Shown one piece after another: positions 8,463 to 21,678 of a stretch of DNA of 29,182 nucleotides. Under the pieces are notes generated by a model. It did not search any database, was not told where the DNA came from, and worked only from the letters and a program-made list of their open reading frames with translations. The position numbers were made by a program, and so were the translations under genes. The first letter of the stretch is position 1. Every line of letters begins with the position of its first letter. The stretch is from Purshia tridentata (Eukaryota; Streptophyta; Magnoliopsida; Rosales; Rosaceae). The stretch is from assembly GCA_003254885.1 (NCBI GenBank), contig QANT01001948.1:1-29182 (forward strand), read 5' to 3'.

Positions 8463-11400
8463 ATGATGGCGGTGACGTCATCGGCTTGCAAAGACGGAGG
8501 GATGAAGATGCAAATGGACAATGGCAAGTACGTTCGGTACACGCCGGAGCAAGTGGAGGCCTTGGAGAGGCTCTACCACGATTGCCCAAAACCCAGTTCC
8601 ATGCGCCGCCAGCAGCTCATTCGTGAGTGCCCCATTCTCTCCAACATCGAGCCCAAGCAGATCAAAGTCTGGTTTCAGAACCGCAGGTACTTAATAATTA
8701 ATTAGTACCCAAAATCCCCATTTGGGTTGCTTAATTTATTTCTTTTTTCTTTTTCTTTTTTCTCGTGGGGAAACAATTTGTGGGTTGGTTTAATATTTTT
8801 TCTTCTGGGTGTAATTTATTGCAGATGTCGAGAGAAGCAGAGGAAAGAGGCTTCGAGATTGCAAACGGTGAATCGAAAGCTGACGGCTATGAATAAGCTT
8901 CTGATGGAGGAGAACGACAGGTTGCAAAAGCAAGTCTCTCAGCTGGTCTATGAGAACAGCTATTTCCGCCAACAGACTCAAAATGTAATTTCTTTCATCT
9001 TCAGAAAAATTTAATTTTGGGCTGCTCACATGGGATTTGAGCTTATATCAATCTAGAAAAAGCTTTAATTTTTTAAAAAGGGATATGGGTTTGTAGAACA
9101 ATTAGCAACTTATTATATATGAAGTATTTTATATTTTCATGGTTTTCTAGATTTTGGTTTTTGAGATTTTTTTCATTTTTGTGTTGCAGGCTACTCTGGC
9201 CACCACAGACACAAGCTGTGAATCGGTGGTGACAAGTGGTCAACACCATTTGACTCCTCAGCATCCACCAAGGGATGCCAGCCCTGCAGGGTAAGTACTG
9301 GATTTGATTCTTACTTCACCTTGTTGAGTCTTTTTCACTCTTTTTTGTGCTTCACAATTACTTGTCCTCGTTCTTGTTGTTGCTATTGTTATATTCTTTT
9401 ATTATTATGAGTAATTAGATCGATTGATTGTTCTTTGTTTGTTTTCTAGACTTTTGTCCATTGCAGAGGAAACTTTAGCAGAGTTTCTTTCAAAGGCCAC
9501 TGGAACTGCTGTGGAGTGGGTCCAAATGCCTGGGATGAAGGTATAAACTTCTCTTTTGCCTGTCATTATTTAATGTCTTGTATTATAACATTTATGCTCC
9601 AATATCTCTTTTGCGATTATGAAGAAATTTTTACAAGCTACATGACTTTGCTAACCTTCTAAGCAACATTCAAACCACCTCATCTAAATTTTTGGACAGA
9701 CCAATGTTGCTTTTACCTTTTGGGTCCCCCCATTCATTTTATTCTTTCTTAAATGAAGCAAATAGAATATTTTCTGCGCTCTTTTAATTTTTTATAAGTA
9801 TATTTTTCAGAAAGCTGCAGGCTTTTAAAATTGAAAGTGCTCTGGTATTAAATTTTACTTCTTTTTTGATTTATCTTTTTCAACTTCCAATTTTCTTGGT
9901 ACGTAGCAAAAAGTAAAACTATCCATTTTTTAAAATAAAATTAGAAAATTAATTAAGGAATTAATTATTATTCTTTTTTATTTATTTATTTTTTAAAAGA
10001 AGCAACGTTCAAGCAGCATGGTTTTGTTAAATTATTTCCTTCCCTTATGGTTTCTTCTGAGGTGCATTGTTAATTTTGGTTTGCTAATTTTAGAGATGGT
10101 AATGTTACTAAATTCCATTTCTTATTGTGTATTCTCTTTTGTTTGAACTGCACAGCCTGGTCCGGATTCCATTGGAATCGTCGCAATTTCTCACGGTTGC
10201 ACTGGTGTGGCAGCCCGTGCATGCGGCCTTGTGGGTCTAGAGCCTACAAGAGTAAGTCCTTGTCCACTTTCTCTGGCAATTAACGTACTAAATTATTAAT
10301 CTTGTTGGAGTTTTACAAAACTTTAATTAATGGTGTTGTTGTATACAGGTTGCTGAAATCCTTAAAGATCGAACTTCATGGTTCCGCCATTGCCGGTCTG
10401 TGGATGTGCTAAATGTGTTGTCCACTGGAAATGGTGGAACCATTGAACTTCTTTACATGCAGGTAGAGTGCTCTCTAATCTCTATTTTGTGTTTTTTTTT
10501 TTTTCATAATTGGTGGACATGCTTAACAAATTTTGGAACTTTGTCTCTTAGCTCTATGCACCCACAACTTTGGCACCAGCTCGTGACTTCTGGTTGCTGC
10601 GCTACACTTCTGTTCTGGAAGATGGTAGTCTTGTGGTATGTGACTCATGAATTTTGTGATACAAGCACCAAAATTTGGTGATATATATGCTGTTGTTCAC
10701 TGCAAGTGCCTCTAATTTGGTGTCATGCTGTGTAATTCATGGTAGGTCTGTGAAAGATCACTTAACAACACTCAGAATGGTCCGAGTATGCCACCAGTGC
10801 AGAATTTTGTGAGAGCAGAAATGCTGCCAAGTGGGTATTTGATTAGACCTTGTGAAGGTGGTGGGTCAATAATTCATATTGTTGATCATGTGGACTTAGA
10901 GGTATGCAAGACTTTCTTGATTTATATTTTGAAGCAAAGTCATTCCCCGGCTTGATTGATCATAGTTTTGACTTGTTTGGTTGCTTAAAACTAGCCTTGG
11001 AGTGTACCTGAAGTCTTGCGCCCACTCTATGAGTCATCGACACTTCTTGCTCAAAAGACAACGATGGCGGTATGACTGTTTCTCCTGTCTGATATCTATA
11101 GAACAGTAGAAATGAGCTAACAATATTATTCAAAGGAATGATGCTCTAATGTAGACTTATTGTCTTCTTTCTTCATTCAGGCTTTACGCAATTTGAGGCA
11201 GATTTCTCAAGAAGTTTCTCAGCCAAATGCCACTGGTTGGGGGAGAAGGCCTGCAGCTCTTCGTGCTCTTAGTCAGAGATTGAGCAAGTGTGTTTATGAT
11301 TAAAATCTCAAGCTTGTTTCTTGGAATGGTTGATCAAATTTTACCTATGGGAATCTTACAAATTTTATAATACAGGGGTTTCAATGAAGCAGTTAATGGG

Positions 11401-14114
11401 TTTACAGATGAGGGATGGTCTATTATACAAAGTGATGGTGTTGATGATGTTACCCTTATGGTGAACTCGTCTCCGGGCAAGATGATGGGTGCAAATCTTT
11501 ATGCCAATGGAGTTCCATCTATGAGCAGTGCAGTGTTATGTGCCAAAGCATCCATGTTACTCCAAGTAAGGATTTCCAATGTGTTGCTGATGATAACGGA
11601 CAAAATTAAGTTAAAATAATCCCTAGGAAGCAGCAACTTAATTGGAAAGTGATTCTTCTACATTACGCTGACATTATATTCATTGTTTGGCTCCTCCAAA
11701 CCTTCTTTACAACAATCCAACATCAGAATACATGCTTAATTTAGAAGAAGATAAAACAATATGGTTCTTGTTCTCTTTCTCTTTAATTAATCATCTTCAC
11801 AAAATTTTCTAATAACTCGTCTGTTTTCCCCTTATTCCTGTAGAATGTGCCTCCAGCCATACTCCTTAGGTTCTTGAGAGAACACCGGTCAGAGTGGGCA
11901 GACAGAAGTATTGATGCTTATTCAGCTGCTGCTATTAAAGCTGGTCCCTGTGGCATACTAGGGTCTCGAGCCGGAAATTTTGGGGATCAGGTTATTCTTC
12001 CACTAGCTCACACAATTGAGCATGAAGAGGTAGGTATTCGGTAGTTAATTACCTTGTACAATGTAGAAGGCCATTCTATCACTAATGTAGTACCTATTTT
12101 CCATTTAGCATAGAAATTTGCTGTCTGAATATTGATATGTTTTGGTTATATGTAAACAGTTCATGGAGGTCATTAAGATAGAAAATATGGGCCACTATCG
12201 GGAGGATATGATTATGCCTGCTGACATTTTCCTCTTGCAAGTAAGTACATTTTTTCTTTTTCATTTGATTTTCAACATAATGTGCTTGCATTTTCTGATG
12301 TTACCGTATACTATCATTCTCTAGATAGTAAATATATATCCCTTCTACCTAAGAAAGTTAGTTTTACTTGTCTTGGTAAAAGTATAGTCATTGATTTTTG
12401 TTGTTTCTGCTTTCTTTGAATTCCAGCTGTGTAGTGGAGTGGATGAGAATGTCGTTGGCACCTGTGCTGAACTCATCTTTGGTCCCATTGATGCCTCTTT
12501 TTCTGATGATGCTCCAATTCTACCTTCTGGTTTCCGCATCATTCCTCTAGATTCACGGATGGTAATCATTCATCTTGTATGCTATATTATAAAACTCCCT
12601 TATGATTTTTTCCCCTCCTTTTTGTATGATGTTTTTATTAGGGCTTATATGCTTAAATTATTGTGCAGGATGCCCCTAGTCCAAACCGTACGCTTGATCT
12701 TGCCTCTGCTCTTGAAGTTGGACCTGCAGGAACCAGAGCATCTGGTGATAATTCTGGTCATTGTGGGAATACAAAATCTGTGATGACTATAGCATTCCAA
12801 TTTGCATGTGAGATTCACATGCAAGAAAATGTAGCATCCATGGCTCGGCAATATGTCCGCAGTATTATAGCATCAGTGCAGAGGGTGGCACTGGCCCTCT
12901 CCCCTTCTCGTTTTGGTTCTCATCCTGGTTTCCGTCCACCACCTGGCACTCCTGAAGCACAGACACTTGCTGCTTGGATCTGTCAGAGTTATAGGTATGT
13001 AACTAGGCAAATTGGTTAGATAGGACTAAATCTTATATTACAGACCTAATGTCTGGTAGTGAGGCTGAAGGCCAAGAATTGTGTAGGAAACTTGTTGCTA
13101 AATCCTGTAATCAGTTTTTCCACCTAAAATTGAACAAAAGAAGTGAAAGCTATATGTTAATTCTTGATCTTTCAGGTGCTATCTGGGGGTAGAACTACTA
13201 AAAGCTGAAGAAAGTGAGTCCATTCTCAAATCCCTTTGGCATCACTCGGATGCAGTCTTATGCTGCTCTTTGAAGGTATATATATTTTTTTGTTCTGAAA
13301 TATTCCTTTTGCAGCCTAGGTTTCTATTCTGTTCTAATAAAATAACGTAAGATTTTTACAAATTTAAAACTAAGAACACTTTATTGCTTGTCTGAGCTAA
13401 TTTGATTTCAATTCTTCTTGTGACTATCTCTTATGCTTACTCAGCTGTTGTCTTGTAGATACCAGACATTTAGTGTTTAAATCCAAGTTAGTTATAAATA
13501 GTCTGATAATCCAGAGTCCCTCTGTAATTATGAAATACTTTTGCATCTTTTCACTTCCCATAATCTATTTTCACAATTTATGCAGGCATTGCCAGTTTTT
13601 ACATTCGCAAACCAGGCCGGCCTTGACATGCTTGAGACGACCCTAGTTGCACTTCAAGACATTACACTGGAAAAGATTTTTGATGACAATGGAAGGAAGA
13701 CCCTATGCTCCGAGTTCCCGCAAATTATGCAGCAGGTATGGTACTTTGAAGTCCATCTAAAGATGAAGAAAAAACATTAAAGAAGGTGTCATCTTGGCAA
13801 ACAAAAAAATTTTCACTCATGTTATGCCAAAAAAAAACATGTTTTGGTTTTTCCCTATACCATTCAAGTGTGTTTGCTTAGAGCAGAGTGTTAAGTTCAG
13901 CTGATGACTTTAACTTTCTTCCTTTTGAAATGGGTGATTAACATTATTTTCCTCTGTGGTGGGGCAGGGTTTTATGTGTCTTCAAGGTGGTATATGCATG
14001 TCAAGCATGGGAAGACCAGTCTCCTATGAGAGAGCAGTGGCATGGAAGGTGTTGAATGAAGAAGAAACTGCTCACTGCATCTGCTTCATGTTCATCAACT
14101 GGTCATTTGTCTAA
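8463..14114 (+). CDS. HB8: Class III HD-Zip transcription factor, ATHB-8 type
   Basis: Eighteen GT-AG coding exons give 840 aa: 8463-8686, 8825-8984, 9190-9290, 9450-9540, 10156-10251, 10349-10462, 10552-10635, 10746-10901, 10995-11069, 11181-11287, 11376-11565, 11844-12029, 12160-12240, 12427-12561, 12669-12994, 13176-13275, 13586-13735, 13968-14114. Domains: homeodomain about 22-83 (KVWFQNRR recognition helix), leucine zipper about 84-125, START lipid-binding-like domain about 160-370, MEKHLA domain about 696-838, ending INWSFV. Class III HD-Zips act in the nucleus on vascular and meristem patterning. ATHB-8 marks procambium and promotes xylem formation. Assignment to ATHB-8 over ATHB-15/REV rests on blocks such as SQLVYENSYFRQ, TTDTSCESVVTSGQHHLTPQ, MPADIFLLQ and RLSKGFNEAVNGF. 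An in-frame ATG at 8436 would add nine residues, but its context is weak; ATGs at 8463/8466 fit the family start. No frame disruption is seen. Confidence 0.95.
9530..10165 (+). promoter_or_regulatory. miR165/166 target site split by intron 4
   Basis: The spliced site is formed by CTGGGATGAAG (9530-9540, end of exon 4) and CCTGGTCCGG (10156-10165, start of exon 5). Together they match the conserved 21-nt miR165/166 complement found in class III HD-Zip mRNAs, encoding PGMKPGPD at about residues 189-196. The 615-base intron 4 separates the halves, so only spliced RNA carries a complete site. That miR165/166 restricts these mRNAs is established for the family; action on this copy is inferred. Confidence 0.92.
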
Positions 14115-15563
14115 AACTTTGAACAGAAGATATAGGATTTAGAAAGATAAACTAAGTTAGGAAAGCCTCTTCTTTTTCTTCTCTTGAGTATGAGGAAAGC
14201 GCAAAGTACCCTGAAACAGTTATGAGCATATACGTGCATTAAAAGGCATATTGGGCCCAATTTTTTTTGTTATCCTACTCTCTGTATCTTACTGTATGCT
14301 TATTTATGAATCATAATGCTTCTGTTCTGCCTTTTCTACTCATATTAGCTTTGTAAATCCTGGAGGTCATATAAGCACTGTACTCTGAGTGCTTTTATGT
14401 TTTCACTGTGGGACAAGCACTTATTTGTTGAAGATGATGGCATTTCATTTATGAGAATTTCCCTGACTCAGGCCATCCCTCTATGCTCTTGTCTCACTCA
14501 AATTTATGAAAAACCTATAATGCTAGTCATCCACTCTACTTTATAGATTTAATACCAACTTTCAGTACTCTCCCTTTCAAAAGGCAACATTCAGGACCAT
14601 TGTCATTTCAAGTATCAGCCCAATACTAGTGGACAAAAGCTGATCTCTCTTTTTCTTCTTCTTTTTTTTTTTTTCCTTTTTTTGGTTCTTTTATTATTTT
14701 CGTGTCAACTTGATTGTGTATATATACTTGAAGAATTGTTAAGAACCTCAGTTCCTGATTAAACAGTGAGAACAGGGTTCCTTTCAAATTGCCAATTATT
14801 ATCTCAAGAATTGTTCAATAAGAGTTCTCCTTGGCAATCTTTGAAAATCAATATTTTTTTTTTCTGAAGATCGATAGAAATGAATCAGGACGAAGGAACA
14901 GATATACTGAGCTAATTAATTAATAAGGATATCACGTTACATTGATTGTAATAGAATGTTTCAACAAAACAAAGAAAAAAAAAACAGAAGAAAGAAAAAG
15001 TGAATACAATCAACGAGTAATGCGCAACTGTTGATATAGATCCATATGAGATTTTGCTCCTTCTTCAATTAATCTCTTTAGTTATTATGATGATATAGTT
15101 TAATTGGTAATCATTTCTGCCAAGTCTTTATTCTCTCACATTATTTAAGCTTCTTATTTACGTAATCAGATAATCAATCTCTTACCCCACCATTAATTTT
15201 AAAGTTGTCGAATCCTTGATGCTAGCTTCAATCAGAATATACTTTTATAGCCTATGATGGATCTCTAAAGAGGCAATCGATCGATAGTATGTGCATGAAA
15301 GATTAGACTACAAGATTCCAAATTGAAAAAGAAATCGACATATATATTCATTGATCAAATCATGCAAGGACATATTATTAGTTACAAAAGTGACCCAATA
15401 CACTTTCGTTTTTGCATCTCTTAAAACTGGGTCATGGTATAAAATCTTGATACATTATTTAGGATTCGTATGATGCTGTTTTTTAAAAGCATTTTTATTT
15501 AGTAGGGTTCTTACAAAAAACGCTTATGTTAAGAAGTATATAAATTCTAAGTAGTTTATGCAT

Positions 15564-15597
15564 TAAAAATACTTTTATAAATTCATAAGTATTTTTA
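15564..15597. repeat. AT-rich hairpin
   Basis: AAAAATACTTTTAT and ATAAGTATTTTT form a nearly complementary pair around a six-base AAATTC loop. The sequence from about 15475 onward (repeated GCATTTTTAT and AAAAAACGC motifs) suggests a degraded MITE, but its ends cannot be defined. Confidence 0.4.
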
Positions 15598-17571
15598 TTT
15601 ATTTTTGTCAACCAATTAATATATGGAATGCCCTAGTCATACTAAGAGAATTGTCACTGTAGATTACTCATGAAGTCATGATGATCAGTACGATAATAAA
15701 TTTTCCCCTTAATTTGTAGTGCTTGTGAGACTTTTTATTTTTATTTTTTTGTGTGTTACCACTTTGAAACTTCTATTAACCAGCCATATAGAAGCAAAAA
15801 AGTGTGTAATCTGTTGCGCTTGTGAGAATTGAAGTGCTGTGTTTAATTAATTAGTGGGAACGTTGTTACTGTGATATGCGATCTATACAGTATATATATG
15901 GGATCGAGACACGTGTATCCAATGATTATTACTATATATAAAAAATCGTAAACAAAACACACCTGTCTTAAATCGATAACACGCAAAAAAGTTTTTTTTT
16001 TTATCTACAAAGTAAACCAAAAGGGAGAAGTAAAATGCATGCCATGTAAACACAAGAAGAGGAAAAAGGAGCTTTTTGAATGGAAAGAAAAGAGGGCCAA
16101 AGAGCCTTTTGCATGGTCTCCAAGAATTAACATCATTGAAATCTTGAGGCTTTTAAGAAATATATATTGTAAGAATTGAAAGAGCCTTCAAATATATATA
16201 TAATGGATCGATTGATATCATATCGATCCGTGCATGCCAGCAAAACTGAGCTGGCTAGGTTTGCTCCTAAAAATGTCAGCTTCTTTAAATTTATGTGTTT
16301 AGACTTATCTTTAGACATGGAATCTTCTAACTATTTTATAGCCCCCGGCCTTATCATGAGTAAATGCTCATGATCATAGTCTCATAGAGCTCTACGTACA
16401 ATTAAAAGAAAAGGATTCTTGTCACACTTTCATTATTGCTTAGAGCTATCAATCTAACCAATAAGAGTTAATTACTTAAATAAACCTGTATTCAATTAAG
16501 CATCATAATTACAACGTAGAAGGAAAGTAATTAATGTACGTCATATATAAGAATTAAGATTGCATGCTGCCTCATGATATCACCTGGTCGGAAACAGCCC
16601 CATCTAAACATATTTGATTTTGATAACCAATTCAACAACATGCTTGTGTTAGTAGTTAATTAAACACATGCACATGCAGGATATAAGTGCAGCCCCAGTG
16701 ACAATAATTGCAATTAATATGTTTAACGTGAAAAGAAAGATATATAAGAGAAAATTCTAGCAATCATTTCAAGCTTGTTTTATATATGAACCAATAAAGC
16801 TAATTATTAAGGAGTGTCCAAGAAGAAAGTCTCTCTAATATATTCATTAATTTAATTTCCTTACCTAGCTAGCTAGCTGCTTTGAAATGTAAATTTTTTT
16901 TATAATTTCTGATCCTTAGAACTGTGGGAAATAAAGTCTCTGTAATATATTAGCTGGAATTCTTGAGATTGTAAAACCCTTTGACCATTGTTTCAATTCA
17001 AGGAAAGGTAGAGGGGGAGAGATTAAAGTGTGAGAGAATATAAAGCTAAAAAGGGTTTACTTCCATTTTCACTGTCTAACGTGATGAGCTTTTACATTCA
17101 ACTTTGTGATTGTAATGGTTGTAAATATTGTTGGCTTCTTTCAAATGTAAAAGACTGTCCGACAATGGGACAAAAAATATCATTGAGGGGAATATCAGAG
17201 ATATATATATATTAGTACAGTTTGTCCCCTGCAAAATGCATGAACAGTACCGATCATATGTTTGCTAGTTCTTTGACCTAACTCACTGATTATGACCATT
17301 CAGTATGCCGCTATATTTTCTCTTCGATCCTGTCCATATATCGACAATAATATATAGTAATTCTTGGGAAAAGAGTCACATGGTGCATCCTAACTAATTC
17401 CTAGATCAAAATTCAACCCTTTGTGAAGTGCATACATTAATGTACACAAATCTAAGAATTCATACTCTATAAATTAGGATGAAGAAGATAAATTCGTATG
17501 AATCCAAGAGTCGCCAATACGTCTACTTATTATACATGCTGGCACCTTTGTTTGTGCTTGTTTCCTGGATC

Positions 17572-17747
17572 ATATATATATATATATAGCTTTCTTCATG
17601 CACTTATATCCTAATCCAATCTCCAATTTCAACATATATATATATATATGTAACACTATGATGGAAAATTTAACAGTACATAACGTATCAGATAACATGC
17701 ACATATATAACATACAAATCAGCAATATATCTGTATATATATATATA
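17572..17747. repeat. Cluster of three TA microsatellites
   Basis: TA/AT dinucleotide runs at 17572-17588, 17634-17650 and 17734-17747 lie within under 180 bases. They lie downstream of both convergent genes. Confidence 0.85.
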
Positions 17748-18347
17748 GGTGGACTCATCTCTATGTACGAGAGATATATACTGTACATGTGCATTACGCA
17801 TGCGTTTAGAAGGTTTATTTCTGTCCTCTAATTATTTGATGCTCTTCCTTTTTAGACTAAGGGGAATGACCCCACTTTGTTTAATGGTGTCCTATATTCT
17901 TTCTCTTCCGAACTCAACCATCAAAATCTACTCTTAATTACTTTTCCAATCAAAATAAGATGTTAATAAAAGTAGTGACATGATGATGTGTAAGGTATTC
18001 TAAAGAAAAGACACCATGCATGCTTGTAGCTAGAAGAGAGAAAAGGGATCGATTAAATCATAATACTTGCAGTTATATATGGCCCAAAAAATATATAATA
18101 TAAACTAACGTACATCGATCCTCTTACTTTATATATCTACACTTTTACACTCATTAGTATGTCAAACATACATTCAATTAAACAAAACATTTGAGAACTA
18201 GCTAGTTTTTAACAATTAATTAACACCTTACGTTACAAAATACAACAAAAGGTGGTAATTAATTAACTAACACGTACATTACCCTATAATAAACCAAGAA
18301 AAATTATCAAAAAGAAGGAAAACTTGAACAAAAATCCTTGGGGAAAA

Positions 18348-21300
18348 TTAAAAAGCTGGAGGAACTTTTAGGCTTGAAACACAAGAAGTCGTCTTCATAA
18401 TAGAGTCTAGGGTTTTGTATATTTGATTGGCACATGGTCTAGCCGAGGGGTCTATAGCAGTGCAGTGAAGGGCTAAGTTCATGATTTCCACAATCTCGTC
18501 CTGATTGTTCGACACGTGTCCTCTAATAGTCGGGTCGGTCCACATGTCAAGATGGCAGTCCGAGTAGCAGTACCGAGCCCACTCAACAATGCTCTCGTGC
18601 ACGCCAAATTCTGTGTCGCCGGGACTTTTTCCCGTCAGCAATTCGATCAGGACGAGGCCATATCCATAGATATCACTCTTTTCTGTTATGCCCTTGCTTT
18701 CTTTAGCTTCTACAAATTAAAAAGAATAAAATTTAGACCAGATTTTTAAATAAAATTGAGACTCATTTACGTAATATGTCATGCTTGCATGAATATATAT
18801 TAATTAGTCCAATTAAGTACATACCTGGAGCAATGTACGCAGAGGAAATGAATCCTTTGGAGTCTGTACGAACGAGTCCTGGGAGACTTAATCGGAGACG
18901 TGGTTCTTCTTTTGAATCAACGATGACTTTCTCCGGCGACACACGGCCGGCGATAATATTTGGCGAGCAAAAGGAATGCAAGAAGCGCAGAGCTCTTGCA
19001 ATCCCAACGGCGATTTTCCGCCTTCGGTCCCAACTTAAATTCCTTAAAATTTCACTTAACACCTTCCCTTCACAATACTCGTAGAGAACATATCCACCCT
19101 TTTCGGAATGGCAACAAACCCCGATCAATCGCACAATGTTCGGGTGCCGAAGCTTCCCCAACTCAACCATCTCAGACCAAATGCTCCCTGGAATTGAATT
19201 CACAGCATCCTCTTTCACCACAAAGTGCATACCATTTAGCACCGACTCTCCTTTATATGAAATTCCCGTTTTGCCCATTGCAATCACATTGCTTTGTTTG
19301 GCTGCAGATAAAATATCGTGAATTGTGACTGATCTTGAAACCTTTGGATCAAAGAATTGGAGTTCCCAGATCCCATCTTCACTCTCCACTGTTTTTAGCT
19401 CCAAATCCTTTCGCCTCCTTCGAATTAATACAATGGCCAAGCTCGCTACCACAAAAGCCGCTAGTGCAGCAACAACACAAGTGAGAACAAACCACCAGCT
19501 GGGGTTGCTTTTCAAGCTCCTGCTGCATGGCGGCAGACCACTCGTGGCATCGCTGCCACAGAGGTCGTTCCCGGCCACGGCGCTCGCGTTTATTGCAAGA
19601 AACGCTCCGGTTACTGGCAAAGTTCCGTGGAGTTTGTTATGAGAAATATTCACTTGAACAAGTGACACTGTTTTGCCTAAATTCCACGGAATATCGCCGG
19701 ACAATTGGTTTTCTGACAAGTCCAGCTGTCCGAGCACCGGCATGTCTGAGAGACTGATGGGAATTGGGCCGCTGAGCTGGTTGTGGCTGAGGTCTAGACT
19801 CACAAGCTTCGCACACGAAGACAATTCTTGAGGGATATAGCCAGAGAGCTTGTTGTAAGAAAGCTTTAATTCCATTAGCTCTGATAAGTTCCGAAAACCC
19901 AACGGGATACTACCCGAGAACTCGTTTTCGGACAAGTCCAAGTTCTCGAGCTTATTGCTGCCAAACGACTCCGGTAAGCTCCCGAAAAATCCATTACTCG
20001 CCATATTCAGCATTTGAAGTGAAGGCATGTTCCACTCTTTGCCATCGATTCTTCCGGAGAGATTGTTCCCCGACACATCCAAGAAGTAGACAAGAGGCAA
20101 TTTCGTGAATTCGGACGATATTTCCCCGGAAAACCGGTTGTTTTGAAGCCGAACTCGGCGCAAGCTCTTGCAAGAAGTCAAAGTTTGTGGGATTTCGCCT
20201 TGCAGAGAGTTGGAGAAGAGGATGAGCTTGAAAAGGCGGCCCGAGTCGCATAGAGTTTCGGGTACTTTTCCGGTGAGATGGTTCGTGGAGAGGTCTAACA
20301 CGGTCAAATTGTTTCGCTTTCCAAGATATTTCGGAATCTCACCCGAGAATTCGTTCGACCACAACTGAAGAACTTGAAGCCGAGGTAGAGAAGACAAAGC
20401 GTTGGGAATTTTCCCCGAAAAATTGTTGGAGAAAAGGTGAAGGATCTCCAATTTTTGGAGTTGAACAACAAGCTCAGGAATCTCGCCCGAAAGCGAATTA
20501 GCGCTGAGATCCAAAGAAGCGAGATTTCGGAGACCGAAAATGGACCGAGGAATCGGACCCGTGAGCTTGTTTCCGTACAGAAATAAGTACTGAAGCTGAG
20601 TGAGGTTGCCGAGAGAGAGTGGGATTTGGCCGGTGAGATTGTTGTAAACGAGGTCGAGATGATTCAAAGAGACAATATCTCCGATCTCGTTTGGGATTTC
20701 GCCGGAGAGATTGTTGTACCCCAAATAAATCCACTTCAGGCTCTTCAGTCGGCCCAATTGAACCGGAATTGGGCCCATCAGTTGGTTCGAAGCCAAGGTC
20801 AAGTACTGCAAGCTGGACATGTTTGATATGGAACTTGGGATTTCGCCAAACAACACATTGCCGCCGAGGTCAAGGAACTTCAGGCTCCAAAACAATCCGA
20901 CGTCGTTTGGGATTGTCCCCGAAATCATGTTGTTGGACAGGTCCAAAATCTCCAGGCTGGGAACTGAGCCACGTGGAAGCGTGCCTGTTAAGTTGTTGTT
21001 GCTGATATTGAGATGCCGAAGCGAATTAGCGGCAGCACTGAACGTGTCGTTTGGAATTTGGCCTGAGATTTGATTGTTGGAGAGGTCGATGATTTCCACG
21101 TGGGACAAGTGGAAGAGTGAGGAGGATAGTTTGCCGGAGATGTTTGTTCCCGAGAGGTTGATGGCTGCGATGTGCTGCGACCACGACTTGTCGTTTTTGC
21201 AGATGATGCCGTGCCAGTTGCATACATTGTTGTTGGCTGTAGCGTTCCAGTTGGAGAGGAAGCGTAAAGGGTCGTTGATGGAAGCTTTGAAGGATAAGAG

Positions 21301-21441
21301 AAGCTCAAGTTCATCACCATCAAAAGCACAAATATTTGAGCGAAAGAGTAAGAAGATGAACATCAACGAGATGAGATATGTTTGATGAGGTACTCTTCTC
21401 TTGGCCATGATCATCGATCTCCACCTCAACTTTTGTAGCAT
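18348..21441 (-). CDS. LRR receptor-like (pseudo)kinase, SKM1/At2g25790 type
   Basis: Two coding exons, 21441-18825 and 18709-18348, joined by a 115-base GT-AG intron, give 992 aa from the first ATG. ATGs at 21414 or 21408 would place the signal peptide (LISLMFIFLLF) nearer the N-terminus and may be the true start. Order: signal peptide; LRR N-cap with CNWHGIIC; 22 LRRs of the plant LxxLxLxxNxLxGxIP type; C-cap LCG...PPC; one transmembrane helix (SWWFVLT to IVLIRRRRK); kinase-like domain. Family resemblance is to At2g25790 (SKM1), a plasma-membrane receptor reported to sense the CLE45 peptide in pollen tubes. The kinase region has the VVKE lysine but a weak glycine loop, GRVSPEKV where HRDxxxxN should lie, and LPG in place of DFG. 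It is therefore probably catalytically inactive, as also annotated for the Arabidopsis protein. The C-lobe (SDIYGYGLVLIELLTGK, ARPC) is intact. Ligand and function here are inferred. Confidence 0.93.
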
Positions 21442-21455
21442 CCACGTAAAAAGCA

Positions 21456-21678
21456 CTGAAATTAGAGAAATATATACTACTTGTTATTCAACATATAGCA
21501 CGGAAAAATTCATGAGAATTAACGTACCATATTGATTTTCATGAATTTATAATCAATCCAAGTACTTTATACACATACAAAATTAGAACAAACAAAATGA
21601 TATAATGAATACCCATTAGAGGGATCAAAAATAAAATTAAATGAATAAAAATGTTAGGTTAAAATGTCTACAACGTAC
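21456..21678 (-). other. Probable 5'UTR intron of the LRR receptor gene
   Basis: On the minus strand a donor AG|GTACGT (21678) and a strong pyrimidine-rich acceptor TTTCTCTAATTTCAG (ending 21456) flank 223 AT-rich bases just upstream of the first ATG. The upstream exon carries a tiny uORF (M-S-F-N-stop, 21693-21679) whose stop codon ends exactly at the donor. Confidence 0.6.

Larger units (their letters stand above)
14115..18347. other. HD-Zip III 3' flank and intergenic region, convergent with the receptor kinase gene
   Basis: The first few hundred bases after the stop at 14114 are presumably the HD-Zip III 3'UTR; no unambiguous poly(A) signal can be singled out. The remainder is AT-rich with TA microsatellites (17572-17588, 17634-17650, 17734-17747) and a small hairpin at 15564-15597. 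ORFs at 16133-16373, 17030-17215 and 17570-17937 overlap simple repeats, occur on both strands and resemble no family I recognise. No gene is supported. Confidence 0.6.

Noticed and set aside
18776..21385. Plus-strand ORFs and alternative minus-strand frames inside the LRR receptor gene
   Set aside because: They are antisense or frame-shifted shadows of the 22-LRR coding exon, with no family resemblance.
18348..21456. Start of the LRR receptor at 21456
   Set aside because: The codon there is GTG and overlaps the probable leader-intron acceptor; the first true ATG is at 21441.
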